NCBI GenBank assembly: GCA_012730105.1 | Contig: JAAYBJ010000019.1 | Coordinates: forward strand, 1-61,658 | Length of the DNA stretch: 61,658 bases | DNA from: Candidatus Hydrogenedentota bacterium | Lineage (GTDB): Bacteria; Hydrogenedentota; Hydrogenedentia; Hydrogenedentales; CAITNO01 | Direction of reading: 5' to 3' | Part shown: positions 18,746 to 27,619 of the stretch, in pieces | Layout of the letters: every line of letters starts with the position of its first letter | Numbering within the stretch: the stretch's first letter is position 1 | Notes under the pieces: generated by a model | Told to the model about the DNA's origin: nothing | The model's input: the letters and a program-made list of their open reading frames with translations, nothing else | Databases searched by the model: none | Translations under genes and position numbers: made by a program

Positions 18746-20753
18746 TAAAACAGCGGGTGCCTGCGGGTGCGGATGTGCGAATGGTTCCAGTGTCTTCACC
18801 CCGGAAGAATTGACGGCGTGGTTTGCGGCATCGGAATCGGGAAAATTGGAACAGGGCTTGTGCGAGAAACTGTCCCTGCTGCGCCGTGAAGACGTCTTGA
18901 AGCCGACTATTTATCTTGGCATGGGCACCTGCGGTCTTGGCGCGGGCGCCGGCAAGACGCTCAAAGCGGTACGTGCGTGGCTGGATGCCGGGAAGCTGGA
19001 TGCGGACATCATTGAGGTGGGCTGCATCGGCCTGTGCAGCGCGGAACCGATTATGGACATACAACTGCCGGGTCGCCCCCGCGTTTCCTTTACGAAAGTG
19101 ACGGAGCAGGAAGCGCCGAATCTGCTGGAGGCTGTGTTCGAGGGGAAGGTCCCGGAGGCGGCGGTACTCGGTCAGTTTAACGGTGCCGGGTTGACCCCAT
19201 GGTCGGACACTCCGCTGCTTAAGGAGCATCCCTTTTTCGCGCCCCAGACGCGTTTTGTCCTGGCCCAGTGCGGTGAAATCGATCCGTCCAGCATGGATGA
19301 ATACATCGCTCATGGCGGATATCGCACGCTGGCGCGCGCGCTGGCTGAAATGAGCCCGGAGGCAATCTGCGCCGCAGTTGAACAAAGCGGTTTGCGTGGT
19401 CGTGGCGGCGGCGGCTTTCCCGCGGGACGCAAATGGAAATTTGCGCGGGCGGCCGAAGGTGACCAGAAATACCTGATCTGCAACGCTGATGAGGGTGATC
19501 CGGGCGCGTTTATGGACCGTGCCGTGATTGAAGGCGCGCCGCACCGCCTGGTGGAAGGCATGATCATCGCCGGGTATGCCATAGGTGCGACCAAGGGCTA
19601 TGTGTATATTCGCGCCGAGTACCCCCTGGCCATCGAGAGGTTGAAAAAGGCCTTTGCCCAGGCGCGCGCGGCGGGACTGCTCGGCGACAATATTCTGGGC
19701 AGCGGATTCCATTTTGACATTGTGTTGAAGATGGGCGCCGGTGCCTTTGTGTGCGGTGAGGAAACCGCGCTGATTCACAGCGTGGAAGGCAAGCGCGGCA
19801 TGCCCCGTCCTCGTCCGCCGTTTCCGGCGGTGCGCGGCGCCTTCGGCAAGCCGACGGTCATCAACAACGTGGAAACACTGGCGAATGTGCCGCCGATCCT
19901 GGCCATGGGCCCGGAGAAATTCGCGGCCATGGGCACATCGAACAGCAAGGGCACCAAGGTATTCGCCCTTTCCGGCAAGGTGGCGCGTACCGGCCTGGTG
20001 GAGGTGGCCATGGGCACTTCCATCCGCAGTATTATCTTTGACATTGGCGGCGGCATTCCCAACGGTCGCCGCTTCAAGGCGGTCCAGATGGGCGGCCCCT
20101 CGGGCGGCTGCATTCCCGAACAACACCTGGATATCGAGGTGGACTACGATTCGCTCAAGACTGTCGGGGCGATCATGGGTTCGGGCGGCATGGTTGTCAT
20201 GGATGAGGACACCTGCATGGTGGACGTCGCCAAATTCTTCATGGATTTCGTCCAGCGCGAAAGCTGCGGCAAATGCATTCCCTGCCGTGAAGGGACCCGC
20301 CGGATATTGGAGATACTGCAGCGCATCACGCGCGGCTACCGCAACGAGACCCAGGAGGCAACGCTGGAACGCTTTCAGGGCATCATGTACATGGAGCGCC
20401 TTGCCAAGGTAATCAAGGACACCAGCCTCTGCGGACTGGGCCAGACGGCGCCCAACCCGGTGCTGAGCACATTACGCTGGTTCCGCGATGAATATGAAGC
20501 GCACATTTACGAACGGCGCTGTCCCGCCGGCGTATGCCAGGAACTCCGGTATTTCACCATAGACCAGGAAAAGTGCATCGGCTGCACGCTGTGCGCCAAG
20601 CGCTGCCCGACGGGCGCGATCGTCGGCGAAGCGAAGCAGGCCCATTACATTCTCGTGGACAAGTGCATCGGCTGCGGTTCCTGTGTTACAGCGTGCCGTG
20701 TGGACGCGGTGCAACTGCGCCAATTCGAGGACGAACTCACCACGGTTCAGTGA
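18738..20753 (+). CDS. hydB: [FeFe] hydrogenase NuoF-like flavin subunit (HydB/HndC type)
   Basis: The 671-residue cytoplasmic subunit has an N-terminal thioredoxin-like [2Fe-2S] region (GMGTCGLGAG and VGCIGLCSAEP), then the NADH/FMN domain with GRGGGGFPAGRKW (about 221-233) and CNADEGDPGAFMDR, then the [4Fe-4S] site ESCGKCIPCREG (about 508-519). A C-terminal two-cluster ferredoxin follows: CIGCTLCAKRCP (about 614-625) and CIGCGSCVTAC (about 645-655). This full set is typical of bifurcating HydB, which couples NAD+ reduction and ferredoxin reduction to H2 oxidation, or the reverse. It overlaps hydC and is 41 bp from hydA. Confidence 0.92.
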   Translation: MTSKTAGACGCGCANGSSVFTPEELTAWFAASESGKLEQGLCEKLSLLRREDVLKPTIYLGMGTCGLGAGAGKTLKAVRAWLDAGKLDADIIEVGCIGLCSAEPIMDIQLPGRPRVSFTKVTEQEAPNLLEAVFEGKVPEAAVLGQFNGAGLTPWSDTPLLKEHPFFAPQTRFVLAQCGEIDPSSMDEYIAHGGYRTLARALAEMSPEAICAAVEQSGLRGRGGGGFPAGRKWKFARAAEGDQKYLICNADEGDPGAFMDRAVIEGAPHRLVEGMIIAGYAIGATKGYVYIRAEYPLAIERLKKAFAQARAAGLLGDNILGSGFHFDIVLKMGAGAFVCGEETALIHSVEGKRGMPRPRPPFPAVRGAFGKPTVINNVETLANVPPILAMGPEKFAAMGTSNSKGTKVFALSGKVARTGLVEVAMGTSIRSIIFDIGGGIPNGRRFKAVQMGGPSGGCIPEQHLDIEVDYDSLKTVGAIMGSGGMVVMDEDTCMVDVAKFFMDFVQRESCGKCIPCREGTRRILEILQRITRGYRNETQEATLERFQGIMYMERLAKVIKDTSLCGLGQTAPNPVLSTLRWFRDEYEAHIYERRCPAGVCQELRYFTIDQEKCIGCTLCAKRCPTGAIVGEAKQAHYILVDKCIGCGSCVTACRVDAVQLRQFEDELTTVQ

Positions 20754-20794
20754 CCCGGGGCGCCGGGGGTTAATTCTACAAGGAGCAACAACCC

Positions 20795-22516
20795 ATGGTA
20801 AATATAGTAATTGACAACAAGCCTTGCGAGGTTCCCGCGGGAAGCACCATCTACGAGGCGGCCAGGAGCGTCGGTATTACTATCCCGACGCTCTGCCATA
20901 TGGAGGGGCTGACACCCACCGGCGCCTGCCGCATCTGCGTGGTGGAGGTGGAAGGCGCGCCCGGCCTGGTGCCTTCTTGTTCCTTCCCGGTCTCGGAGGG
21001 CATGAAAATAACGACTCATTCACCGCGCGTCCTGCTTGCCCGCAAGACGATCGTGGAGCTGTTGTTGGCCAACCACCCGGACGACTGCCTGTACTGCATC
21101 CGTAACAATGACTGCCGGTTGCAGGATCTGGCGGCAGACCTGGGTGTGCGCCGGCGCCGCTATACGGGCGCGCGCAACCGCTTTAAGGTGGACGTGTCCA
21201 GCCCGTCGGTCATACGCGATCCGGAAAAGTGCATCCTTTGCGGCAAATGCGTGCGGGTGTGCGAAGAGGTGCAGCAGGTGTCCGCCATCGACTTTATCGG
21301 CCGTGGAAGCAGTACGCACATCGGCACCGCCTTTGACGAGGGGCTGAACCTTTCCAGCTGTATCAATTGCGGCCAGTGTATTCTCGTGTGTCCCACCGGC
21401 GCGCTTCACGAACACGACCACCTCAAGGAGGTGGTGAACGCGCTGAACGACCCGGAACGGATGGTGGTCGTGCAGCATGCCCCGAGCGTTTCCGTGACCA
21501 TCGGTGAAGAATTCGGCCTCGCGCCCGGTACCGACTGCGACGGCATCATGGTGGCCGCCCTGAGGCGCCTGGGGTTCGACCGGGTATTCGACACGTCCTT
21601 CTCCGCCGACCTGACCATCATGGAGGAAGGTTCAGAACTGGTGCACCGCATCCAGAACGGGGGCAAGCTGCCCATGCTCACCAGCTGTTCCCCCGGCTGG
21701 ATCAAGTTTGCCGAACAATACTACCCCGATTTTCTGGATAATATTTCCTCCTGCAAAAGCCCTCAGCAGATGATGGGCGCCATTATTAAGAGCTACTTCG
21801 CCGAAAAGACCGGCATTGATCCTGACAAGATCTATAGCGTTTCCATCATGCCCTGCACGGCGAAGAAGTTCGAGGCGGGCCGCAAGGAGATGCTGCACGA
21901 AAGTTACGCGGATGTGGATGCGGTGCTGACGACGCGCGAACTGGCCCGTCTGATCCGTATGCGCGGACTCGACATGAAGGCCTTGGAGCCGGAAGGGGCC
22001 GACACGCCCTTCGGCGAGCGTACCACGGCCGGCAAAATTTTCGGCGCCTCGGGCGGCGTGATGGAGGCTGCCCTGCGCAGTGCCTATTTCCTGATTACGG
22101 GCAAGAACCTTGACAATCTCGAGGTAAAGGCGGTGCGCGGGCTGGAAGGGTGCAAGGAAGCCCATGTGAAGATCGGTGAACTGGAACTCGGCGTAGCCGT
22201 GGCCAGCGGCCTGAAAAACGCTGCCGCGCTGCTGGACCAAGTACGCAACGGGCGCAGCGACCTGCACTTTATCGAGATTATGACCTGTCCGGGCGGCTGT
22301 ATTGCCGGGGGTGGACAACCCCTGTCCACCGACCTGAACGCGATTACGCAACGCATGCAGTCCTTGTATGCCATTGATGCCGGGGAAACCGTGCGCGCAT
22401 CCCATGAAAATGAATCCATAAAGCGGTTGTACGAGGAATATCTCGGCAGCCCTCTCAGCAAAAAGAGCCATCATCTCCTGCATACCCACTACAGCAGCCG
22501 GGAAGTCATGCTATAA
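20795..22516 (+). CDS. hydA: [FeFe] hydrogenase catalytic subunit (HydA/HndD type, group A)
   Basis: The 573-residue catalytic subunit has an N-terminal [2Fe-2S] ferredoxin domain (Cys34, Cys45, Cys48, Cys62), the His-Cys3 region CLYCIRNNDC, and two [4Fe-4S] clusters (CILCGKCVRVC and CINCGQCILVC). The H-cluster motifs are complete: L1 TSCSPGW with Cys298, L2 MPCTAKKFE with Cys354, and L3 IMTCPGGCIAGGGQP with Cys498 and Cys502. The C-terminal small-subunit segment (RASHENESIKRLYEEYLG) is fused. TSCSPGW, with Ser replacing the second Cys of TSCCP, is typical of multimeric bifurcating enzymes. The active site needs the HydEFG maturases, which are not in this window. AAGGAG precedes the ATG. Confidence 0.94.
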   Translation: MVNIVIDNKPCEVPAGSTIYEAARSVGITIPTLCHMEGLTPTGACRICVVEVEGAPGLVPSCSFPVSEGMKITTHSPRVLLARKTIVELLLANHPDDCLYCIRNNDCRLQDLAADLGVRRRRYTGARNRFKVDVSSPSVIRDPEKCILCGKCVRVCEEVQQVSAIDFIGRGSSTHIGTAFDEGLNLSSCINCGQCILVCPTGALHEHDHLKEVVNALNDPERMVVVQHAPSVSVTIGEEFGLAPGTDCDGIMVAALRRLGFDRVFDTSFSADLTIMEEGSELVHRIQNGGKLPMLTSCSPGWIKFAEQYYPDFLDNISSCKSPQQMMGAIIKSYFAEKTGIDPDKIYSVSIMPCTAKKFEAGRKEMLHESYADVDAVLTTRELARLIRMRGLDMKALEPEGADTPFGERTTAGKIFGASGGVMEAALRSAYFLITGKNLDNLEVKAVRGLEGCKEAHVKIGELELGVAVASGLKNAAALLDQVRNGRSDLHFIEIMTCPGGCIAGGGQPLSTDLNAITQRMQSLYAIDAGETVRASHENESIKRLYEEYLGSPLSKKSHHLLHTHYSSREVML

Positions 22517-22527
22517 CGAAGAGGCCT

Positions 22528-24534
22528 ATGGACCCTGTCACCGACATAGCCGTTGTCACTACGATCAAGGAACGGTGCCGCGTTTGTTACACCTGTGTTC
22601 GAGAATGTCCTGCCAAGGCTATCCGCATTATTGACGGGCAGGCAGAAGTCATGCCCGAACGCTGCATCGGCTGTGGCAACTGCGTGCGCGTCTGCAGCCA
22701 AAACGCGAAACAGGTGCGCGATTGTACGGCGAGTGCCATGGCACTGTTGCAGGAAGACTCGCCGGTAGCGGCCTTGGTGGCACCCAGTTTCCCCGCCGAA
22801 TTTTCCGAATACGGTTATGCGGAATTCGTCGGTATGCTTCGCGCATTGGGTTTTTCCTATGTCTATGAAGTGGCTTTCGGGGCCGACTTGGTAGCCAGGG
22901 CATACAAGCAGTTGCTGGAAAATACGCCGGGCAGCCGGTATATCGCCACTACCTGCCCCGCCATTATCGCCTATGTGGAGCGGTATTATCCCGAGTTGGT
23001 ACCGATGCTTGCCCCGATCGTGTCGCCTATGATCGCGACGGCGCGCGTGGTGCGGCGGATTCACGGGCCGGAGATTCGCTCCATCTTTATCGGTCCCTGC
23101 ATCGCCAAGAAAGGGGAGATGCTCAGTTCCCTGCTGCCTCGGGAAGTTTCGGCGACCCTTGCGTTCTCTGAACTGCGCCTGTTGTTTTCCCTGTCCGGTA
23201 TAACACCGGAAGGAACGGAGCCCTCGGATTTTGACCCGCCTCACAGCGGCCAAGGCATGCTGTTCCCGATTAGCGGGGGCATGTTGCAGGCTGCCAACCT
23301 GCCGGAAGACCTGATGTCGGGAGAGATTGTGGCTGCCGAAGGCCGGGAACCTTTCGTCGACGCGATTCGTGAGTTCCAGTCCGCCGACGTGGATGTCGCC
23401 CTGCTCGAGGTGCTGGCCTGCCAGGGCTGCATTTCCGGACCGGGCATTACAAACCCGGCGCCGCTGTTCCGCCGCCGCAGCCTGGTCAGCCGCTATGCGC
23501 GCCAGCGGGCCGCCGCGGCGGATCATAACGCGTGGTTTGCGGAGATGCAGCGGTACGGCGATCTCAATCTGACCCGGCGATTCCAGGTGAAGGACCAGCG
23601 GCTCGCGTTGCCTTCCGAAGAGGACGTCCAGAAGGCGTTGGAGACGATGAACAAGTACGGCCCTGAGGATTACCTCAACTGCGGGGCCTGTGGCTATGAC
23701 ACCTGCAGGGAGCATGCCATCGCGATCTGCAAAGGCCTGGCCGAAACGGAAATGTGCCTGCCTTATACCATCGAAGAACTGAAGCGGGCGGTAGGCGATC
23801 TTGCCCTTTCAAATACACAGTTGAAAAAGACGCAACAGGCGCTCATGCATTCCGAGAAACTGGCCAGCATGGGGCAACTTGCCGCCGGAATTGCCCACGA
23901 GCTGAACAACCCGCTTGGTGTAGTGCTCATGTATTCGCACCTGCTCAAACGTGAGATTGACGATGCGGGCAAGCTTGGCCAGGACCTGAACACCATCGTG
24001 GAACAGGCGGATCGCTGCAAGAAAATCGTGGCCGGGCTGCTGCATTTCGCACGGCAGAACAAGGTTCAACGTCAGGCGGTCAACCTGGATAGCGTGGTCC
24101 GGGCCTGCCTCAAAGGCTGTCCAGCCCGCGATGGCATCCGCATCGATGTTCTGAATAAGATGAGCGACCCGGTGGTGGAAATCGACCGCGACCAGATCAC
24201 GCAGGTCATCCTGAACCTGGTGAACAACGCCTTGGACGCCATGACCACCTCGGGCGGGGTGTTGACTCTGACCCTGTCCGATACGGACAAACAGGCGCTC
24301 ATCGAGGTGCAGGACACTGGTCCCGGCATACCCGAAGATATAGTCAAGAAGATTTTTGAGCCGTTTTTCACGACCAAAAGCATCGGCAAGGGGACAGGCC
24401 TCGGCCTTTCCATTACGTATGGTATAGTAAAAATGCACAGCGGCGACATACGTTTCACCTCGAACTGCGATCCTGCCAAGGGGCCGACAGGCGCGAAGTT
24501 TACGGTGATGTTGCCGAGGTTTGAGCACGGATGA
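22528..24534 (+). CDS. Sensory [FeFe] hydrogenase-like protein fused to a histidine kinase
   Basis: This 668-residue protein starts 11 bp after hydA. Domains in order: two [4Fe-4S] clusters (Cys17/20/23/27 and Cys46/49/52/56); an H-cluster domain retaining all four cluster cysteines, Cys143 (TTCPAI), Cys191 (GPCIAKKGE), Cys298 and Cys301 (LACQGCISGPG); a CxxC-type Fe-S domain (Cys385, 388, 393, 410); a short coiled linker; and HisKA with phospho-acceptor His457 (GIAHELNNPLG) followed by HATPase (LVNNALDAM, DTGPGIP, GTGLGLSI). L1 lacks the second Cys/Ser and L3 lacks GGGQP, as in sensory rather than catalytic enzymes. The kinase-linked layout matches group C1 hydrogenases, proposed H2 sensors. 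There is no PAS domain. Confidence 0.88.
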   Translation: MDPVTDIAVVTTIKERCRVCYTCVRECPAKAIRIIDGQAEVMPERCIGCGNCVRVCSQNAKQVRDCTASAMALLQEDSPVAALVAPSFPAEFSEYGYAEFVGMLRALGFSYVYEVAFGADLVARAYKQLLENTPGSRYIATTCPAIIAYVERYYPELVPMLAPIVSPMIATARVVRRIHGPEIRSIFIGPCIAKKGEMLSSLLPREVSATLAFSELRLLFSLSGITPEGTEPSDFDPPHSGQGMLFPISGGMLQAANLPEDLMSGEIVAAEGREPFVDAIREFQSADVDVALLEVLACQGCISGPGITNPAPLFRRRSLVSRYARQRAAAADHNAWFAEMQRYGDLNLTRRFQVKDQRLALPSEEDVQKALETMNKYGPEDYLNCGACGYDTCREHAIAICKGLAETEMCLPYTIEELKRAVGDLALSNTQLKKTQQALMHSEKLASMGQLAAGIAHELNNPLGVVLMYSHLLKREIDDAGKLGQDLNTIVEQADRCKKIVAGLLHFARQNKVQRQAVNLDSVVRACLKGCPARDGIRIDVLNKMSDPVVEIDRDQITQVILNLVNNALDAMTTSGGVLTLTLSDTDKQALIEVQDTGPGIPEDIVKKIFEPFFTTKSIGKGTGLGLSITYGIVKMHSGDIRFTSNCDPAKGPTGAKFTVMLPRFEHG

Positions 24535-24582
24535 TATAGTTTTACAGGCCGCCTTCCGGCGGCGCCAGGGAGACCATTATTT

Positions 24583-24984
24583 ATGAACCAGTCTGAAGAC
24601 AAGCGCACCATCCTGCTCGTGGATGATGATACGGATTTCCTGTTTCAACTGCAGGCCGAGTTTACCGCCGCCGGGTATGAGGTGCTTACGGCGCCGAACG
24701 GCAAGCAGGCGCTGGAAGTCCTGGCAGGCATCCGGCCCGACCTGTGCGTGGTGGACCTGATGATGGAAAAGGCGGACATGGGGTTCACGCTTTGCTACAA
24801 GATCAAGAAGAAAGACCCGTCCATCCCCGTCATCATGGTGACCTCAGTCACCCATGAAACCGGCATCGATTTCGACGCGACCACCCAGGAAGAACGTTCC
24901 TGGATCAAGGCGGATGCGCTGCTGGACAAGCCGGTGCGTTTTGAACAGCTGCAGCGAGAGGTTACGCGCCTCCTGAAAGGATGA
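24583..24984 (+). CDS. Single-domain response regulator (receiver only)
   Basis: This 133-residue protein is a stand-alone receiver. The acidic pocket is VDDD (residues 13-16), the phospho-acceptor is Asp58 (CVVDLMMEKADMGF), the switch Ser/Thr region is IMVTSVTHETGIDF, and the conserved lysine is in LLDKPV. The usual M-P after the phospho-Asp is replaced by M-E, and an extended beta4-alpha4 region (ETGIDFDATTQEERSW) is present. With no output domain it should act as a phosphotransfer intermediate or protein-interaction switch. It is 48 bp downstream of the hydrogenase-like kinase and 3 bp upstream of the receiver-kinase, so those are the likely partners. Confidence 0.9.
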   Translation: MNQSEDKRTILLVDDDTDFLFQLQAEFTAAGYEVLTAPNGKQALEVLAGIRPDLCVVDLMMEKADMGFTLCYKIKKKDPSIPVIMVTSVTHETGIDFDATTQEERSWIKADALLDKPVRFEQLQREVTRLLKG

Positions 24985-24987
24985 TTC

Positions 24988-26139
24988 ATGAACCGCCTCC
25001 GTGTACTGGTGGTAGACGATGAGATCTATATCCGTTCCGCCATCGGACGCACCCTGGAATCCCTGCAATTCCCCATGCCCGATATCGATGAAACCGTGGC
25101 CTTCACCTTTGAAGAGGCGGGATCGGCGGAGGAGGCGATCGAGCATATCGCGAAAAACGCACCGCCGGACATCCTGCTGCTGGACCTCAAACTGCCCGGA
25201 ATCAGCGGCATCGAACTGCTTGAGCAAATGGAGGACAGCCTGGCCGAAACGCTGACCGTCATGATCACCGCCTACGCCTCCATTGAAACCGCGGTGCGCG
25301 CCACCAAGAGCGGCGCTTATGACTTCCTGGCCAAGCCCTTCACCCCGGATGAACTCGAGCAGGTGCTTCAAAAGGCCTCCCGGCATCTTATCGTCGCCAA
25401 ACAGGCCCGGCTCCTGGCCCAGGAACAGAGGCAGGTTCGGTTCCAGTTTCTTTCCGTGCTCGCCCATGAATTGAAGGCGCCCCTGAACGCCATTGAAGGC
25501 TTCCTTAACACGGTTATCGACCATACCGCCGGCAACGATCCCGCCGTGTATGAGGAAATGTTGCGCCGCTGCCGCACCCGCGCCCAGTACATGCGCAAAC
25601 TGATTATTGATTTGCTCGACCTCACCCGGATCGAATCCGGAAGGAAGAAGAGAAACGTCGGCGAGGTCAATATCGCCGCCGTGGCGAAACGCGCCGCGGA
25701 CACCATGCAGGGCGATGCCGACGCCCGTTCGATCAGTATAACAATTGAATGCGACCCCGGCCTGTCCATGTGCGGTGACGCAGGCGAGATCGAAATGGTT
25801 TTTAACAATCTTATTTCCAATGCCGTCAAGTACAACAAGGAAGGCGGCCGGGTTGATGTGCGTTGCGCCGGACAGGACGACACTGTGGTCATTGAGGTGG
25901 CCGACACGGGAATCGGCATGTCGGAAGAGGAGGCCGCACAGCTCTTCGAATCGTTTGTGCGAATCAAAAATGAAAAAACCTTCGGCATACTGGGCAGCGG
26001 TCTCGGGCTGGCCATCGTCAAGAAAGTGGCGTCGTTGTATGACGGCGGTGTTTTCCTGAGCAGCGTTCCGGACCAGGGAAGTGCTTTTACCGTGCGCCTG
26101 CACAGTATGAAAATGGATTTAGCGGAGGGGAACCAGTAA
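24988..26139 (+). CDS. Receiver-histidine kinase hybrid (REC-HisKA-HATPase)
   Basis: The 383-residue soluble protein has an N-terminal receiver (VDDE near 9-12, phospho-acceptor Asp66 in LLLDLKLPG, Thr in VMITAYAS, Lys in LAKPF), then HisKA with His160 (VLAHELKAPLNAIEG) and an HATPase domain (NLISNAVKYN, DTGIGM, GSGLGLAI). The receiver comes before the kinase, so input is probably phosphorylation by another kinase rather than a ligand. AAAGGA precedes the ATG, and the gap to the preceding receiver gene is only 3 bp. In context it may take phosphate from the hydrogenase-linked kinase and pass it to one of the two single receivers. Confidence 0.9.
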   Translation: MNRLRVLVVDDEIYIRSAIGRTLESLQFPMPDIDETVAFTFEEAGSAEEAIEHIAKNAPPDILLLDLKLPGISGIELLEQMEDSLAETLTVMITAYASIETAVRATKSGAYDFLAKPFTPDELEQVLQKASRHLIVAKQARLLAQEQRQVRFQFLSVLAHELKAPLNAIEGFLNTVIDHTAGNDPAVYEEMLRRCRTRAQYMRKLIIDLLDLTRIESGRKKRNVGEVNIAAVAKRAADTMQGDADARSISITIECDPGLSMCGDAGEIEMVFNNLISNAVKYNKEGGRVDVRCAGQDDTVVIEVADTGIGMSEEEAAQLFESFVRIKNEKTFGILGSGLGLAIVKKVASLYDGGVFLSSVPDQGSAFTVRLHSMKMDLAEGNQ

Positions 26140-26182
26140 TATATACGCTGACGATCATTCCCTAAATCATGGAGAACGCATC

Positions 26183-26554
26183 ATGCCGGCTAAAACCATC
26201 CTGGTGATAGACGATGATCCCGATGTTCATTTTTTTTGCAAGAGCCTGTTGGAGGCGGAGGGATACCGCGTCAGGACCGCCATCAGCGGGGCGGCGGGAC
26301 TGAAGGCGGCCCAGGAGGAGAAGCCCGACCTCGTCATCCTGGACATTATGATGGAGCGGATTAACGCGGGCTACAAAGTGGCCGAGGCGCTGGGCAAGGA
26401 AATGCCTATTCTCATGTTTTCCTCCATGCTGAATCCATCCGATGCCGTTTTCGACCCCGACCAGGTGCCCTACCGGGACGTAATCAGCAAGCCTATCGCC
26501 GGCGAGGTATTGCTGGGCAAGGTCCGTGAGTTGCTGGGGGCTGATCCTGCATAG
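26183..26554 (+). CDS. Single-domain response regulator (receiver only)
   Basis: This 123-residue receiver has acidic residues in VIDDDPD, phospho-acceptor Asp54 (VILDIMMERINAGYKV), SSM in place of the usual switch T-S-A, and Lys in VISKPI. Like the receiver at 24583 it carries M-M-E-x4-G-[FY] after the phospho-Asp instead of M-P-x-x-x-G, suggesting both belong to the same specialised subfamily. It has no output domain. It is the last signalling gene of the cluster, 43 bp after the receiver-kinase. Confidence 0.88.
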   Translation: MPAKTILVIDDDPDVHFFCKSLLEAEGYRVRTAISGAAGLKAAQEEKPDLVILDIMMERINAGYKVAEALGKEMPILMFSSMLNPSDAVFDPDQVPYRDVISKPIAGEVLLGKVRELLGADPA

Positions 26555-26681
26555 GCTGCCTGTCTCGGACGGGGGAGGGTGCCCGCGCGTTAGATTACTC
26601 CTGAGTCGTTTTCTTTGTCCTTTTTTTGCGGTTCTGCTTTCCCGGGGTGACCGCCGTGTGAGGCAAAAAAGAGAGAACACC

Positions 26682-27509
26682 ATGCTTTCAGAATACATGC
26701 TCCCCGGGGTTTCTCCGGTTGTCTTCTGGCTCTTCGTCAGTGCCGCCATCATTATCCAGGGCATCAGCAAGTCCGGTTTCGCCGGCGGGGCGGGGGTTTT
26801 GTCGCTGCCGCTGATGATGCTGGTCATGCCGGTAGACAAGGTGGCGGCCACGCTGCTTCCCTTGCTGATATTGCTGGACATGAACGCCATTTATCATCAT
26901 CGCCACAACAAGGACTGGGCGGTGATTCGGCAGATTTACATTCCCGCCATCATCGGCATTGTCCTCGGGGCCCTGGTCTGGTGGCGCGTGGGGCAGGCCG
27001 GCATTGAGACCTACGGCGGCTACATCAAGAAATTCGTCGGGGTCATGGCGATGCTGCTGGCCTTCTATATCCTGGCCAAGGAAGCCTCGCTGGAGTGGGT
27101 GCGTGGCAAGAAAGCCGGGCCGCGCATCGGTTGGATCGCGGGGATTTTCGCGGGATTTTCTTCCACCATCGCCCACGCCGCCGGGCCCATCGTCAGCCTG
27201 TTCGTCTTTTCCCAGGACCTTGGAAAGACGTTGTTCGTCGGCACCGTGGCATGGGCCTTTACCCTGATTAACCTGACCAAGCTGCCCTTTTATGTCGCCG
27301 TAAACCTGGTGGACTTTTCCGTCCTCCGTTTCGATCTGTTCCTCGTGCCCCTGATTCCCGTGGGTTCCTATCTTGGCAAATGGATGCATTACCGGGTTTC
27401 GGAGAGGCTATTTAATCGAATCATCATGGTGCTGACCCTGCTCGCGGGCATTCAACTGTTGTTAAACGTGAATCTTGTCAGGATGGCGCTTGAGGCCCTT
27501 TTCCGTTGA
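26682..27509 (+). CDS. TauE/SafE family membrane permease
   Basis: From the ATG at 26682 (GAGAG upstream) the product has 275 residues and about eight membrane helices in two pseudo-repeats. The first repeat includes GISKSGFAGGAGVLSLPLMML, the hallmark of the sulfite exporter TauE/SafE family, and the second includes IAGIFAGFSSTIAHAAGP. Members export sulfite, sulfoacetate or other organosulfur anions, and many are uncharacterised. It follows the last receiver gene by 127 bp and precedes the terminator, so it may be cotranscribed with the signalling genes, though a promoter within the gap cannot be excluded. Confidence 0.85.
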   Translation: MLSEYMLPGVSPVVFWLFVSAAIIIQGISKSGFAGGAGVLSLPLMMLVMPVDKVAATLLPLLILLDMNAIYHHRHNKDWAVIRQIYIPAIIGIVLGALVWWRVGQAGIETYGGYIKKFVGVMAMLLAFYILAKEASLEWVRGKKAGPRIGWIAGIFAGFSSTIAHAAGPIVSLFVFSQDLGKTLFVGTVAWAFTLINLTKLPFYVAVNLVDFSVLRFDLFLVPLIPVGSYLGKWMHYRVSERLFNRIIMVLTLLAGIQLLLNVNLVRMALEALFR

Positions 27510-27554
27510 CAAGAACAGGGTCGTTGGTATAAGCCGGTTAAAGGTAAAATAATC

Positions 27555-27583
27555 GCGGCGCCGCAAAGACGGCGCCGCTTTTT
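27555..27583 (+). terminator. Strong intrinsic terminator at the end of the hydrogenase-signalling operon
   Basis: An 8-bp all-GC stem (27555-27562 with 27571-27578, 8-nt loop) is directly followed by five T. It lies 45 bp after the TauE/SafE stop and 37 bp before the convergent DUF6807 gene's stop, so it may also block read-through from the right. Confidence 0.88.
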
Positions 27584-27619
27584 GACTCGGCCCTGTAAAG
27601 GGAAATGAATTGTAGGGGG

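Noticed and set aside
18708-20126. 472-residue antisense frame across the NuoF-like hydrogenase gene
   Set aside because: The opposite strand encodes a complete, motif-rich hydrogenase subunit with operon overlaps; the antisense frame has no recognisable content.
20795-22516. Loss of the second L1 cysteine as a sign of an inactive hydrogenase
   Set aside because: TSCSPGW is normal in bifurcating multimeric [FeFe] hydrogenases and the other H-cluster ligands are complete.
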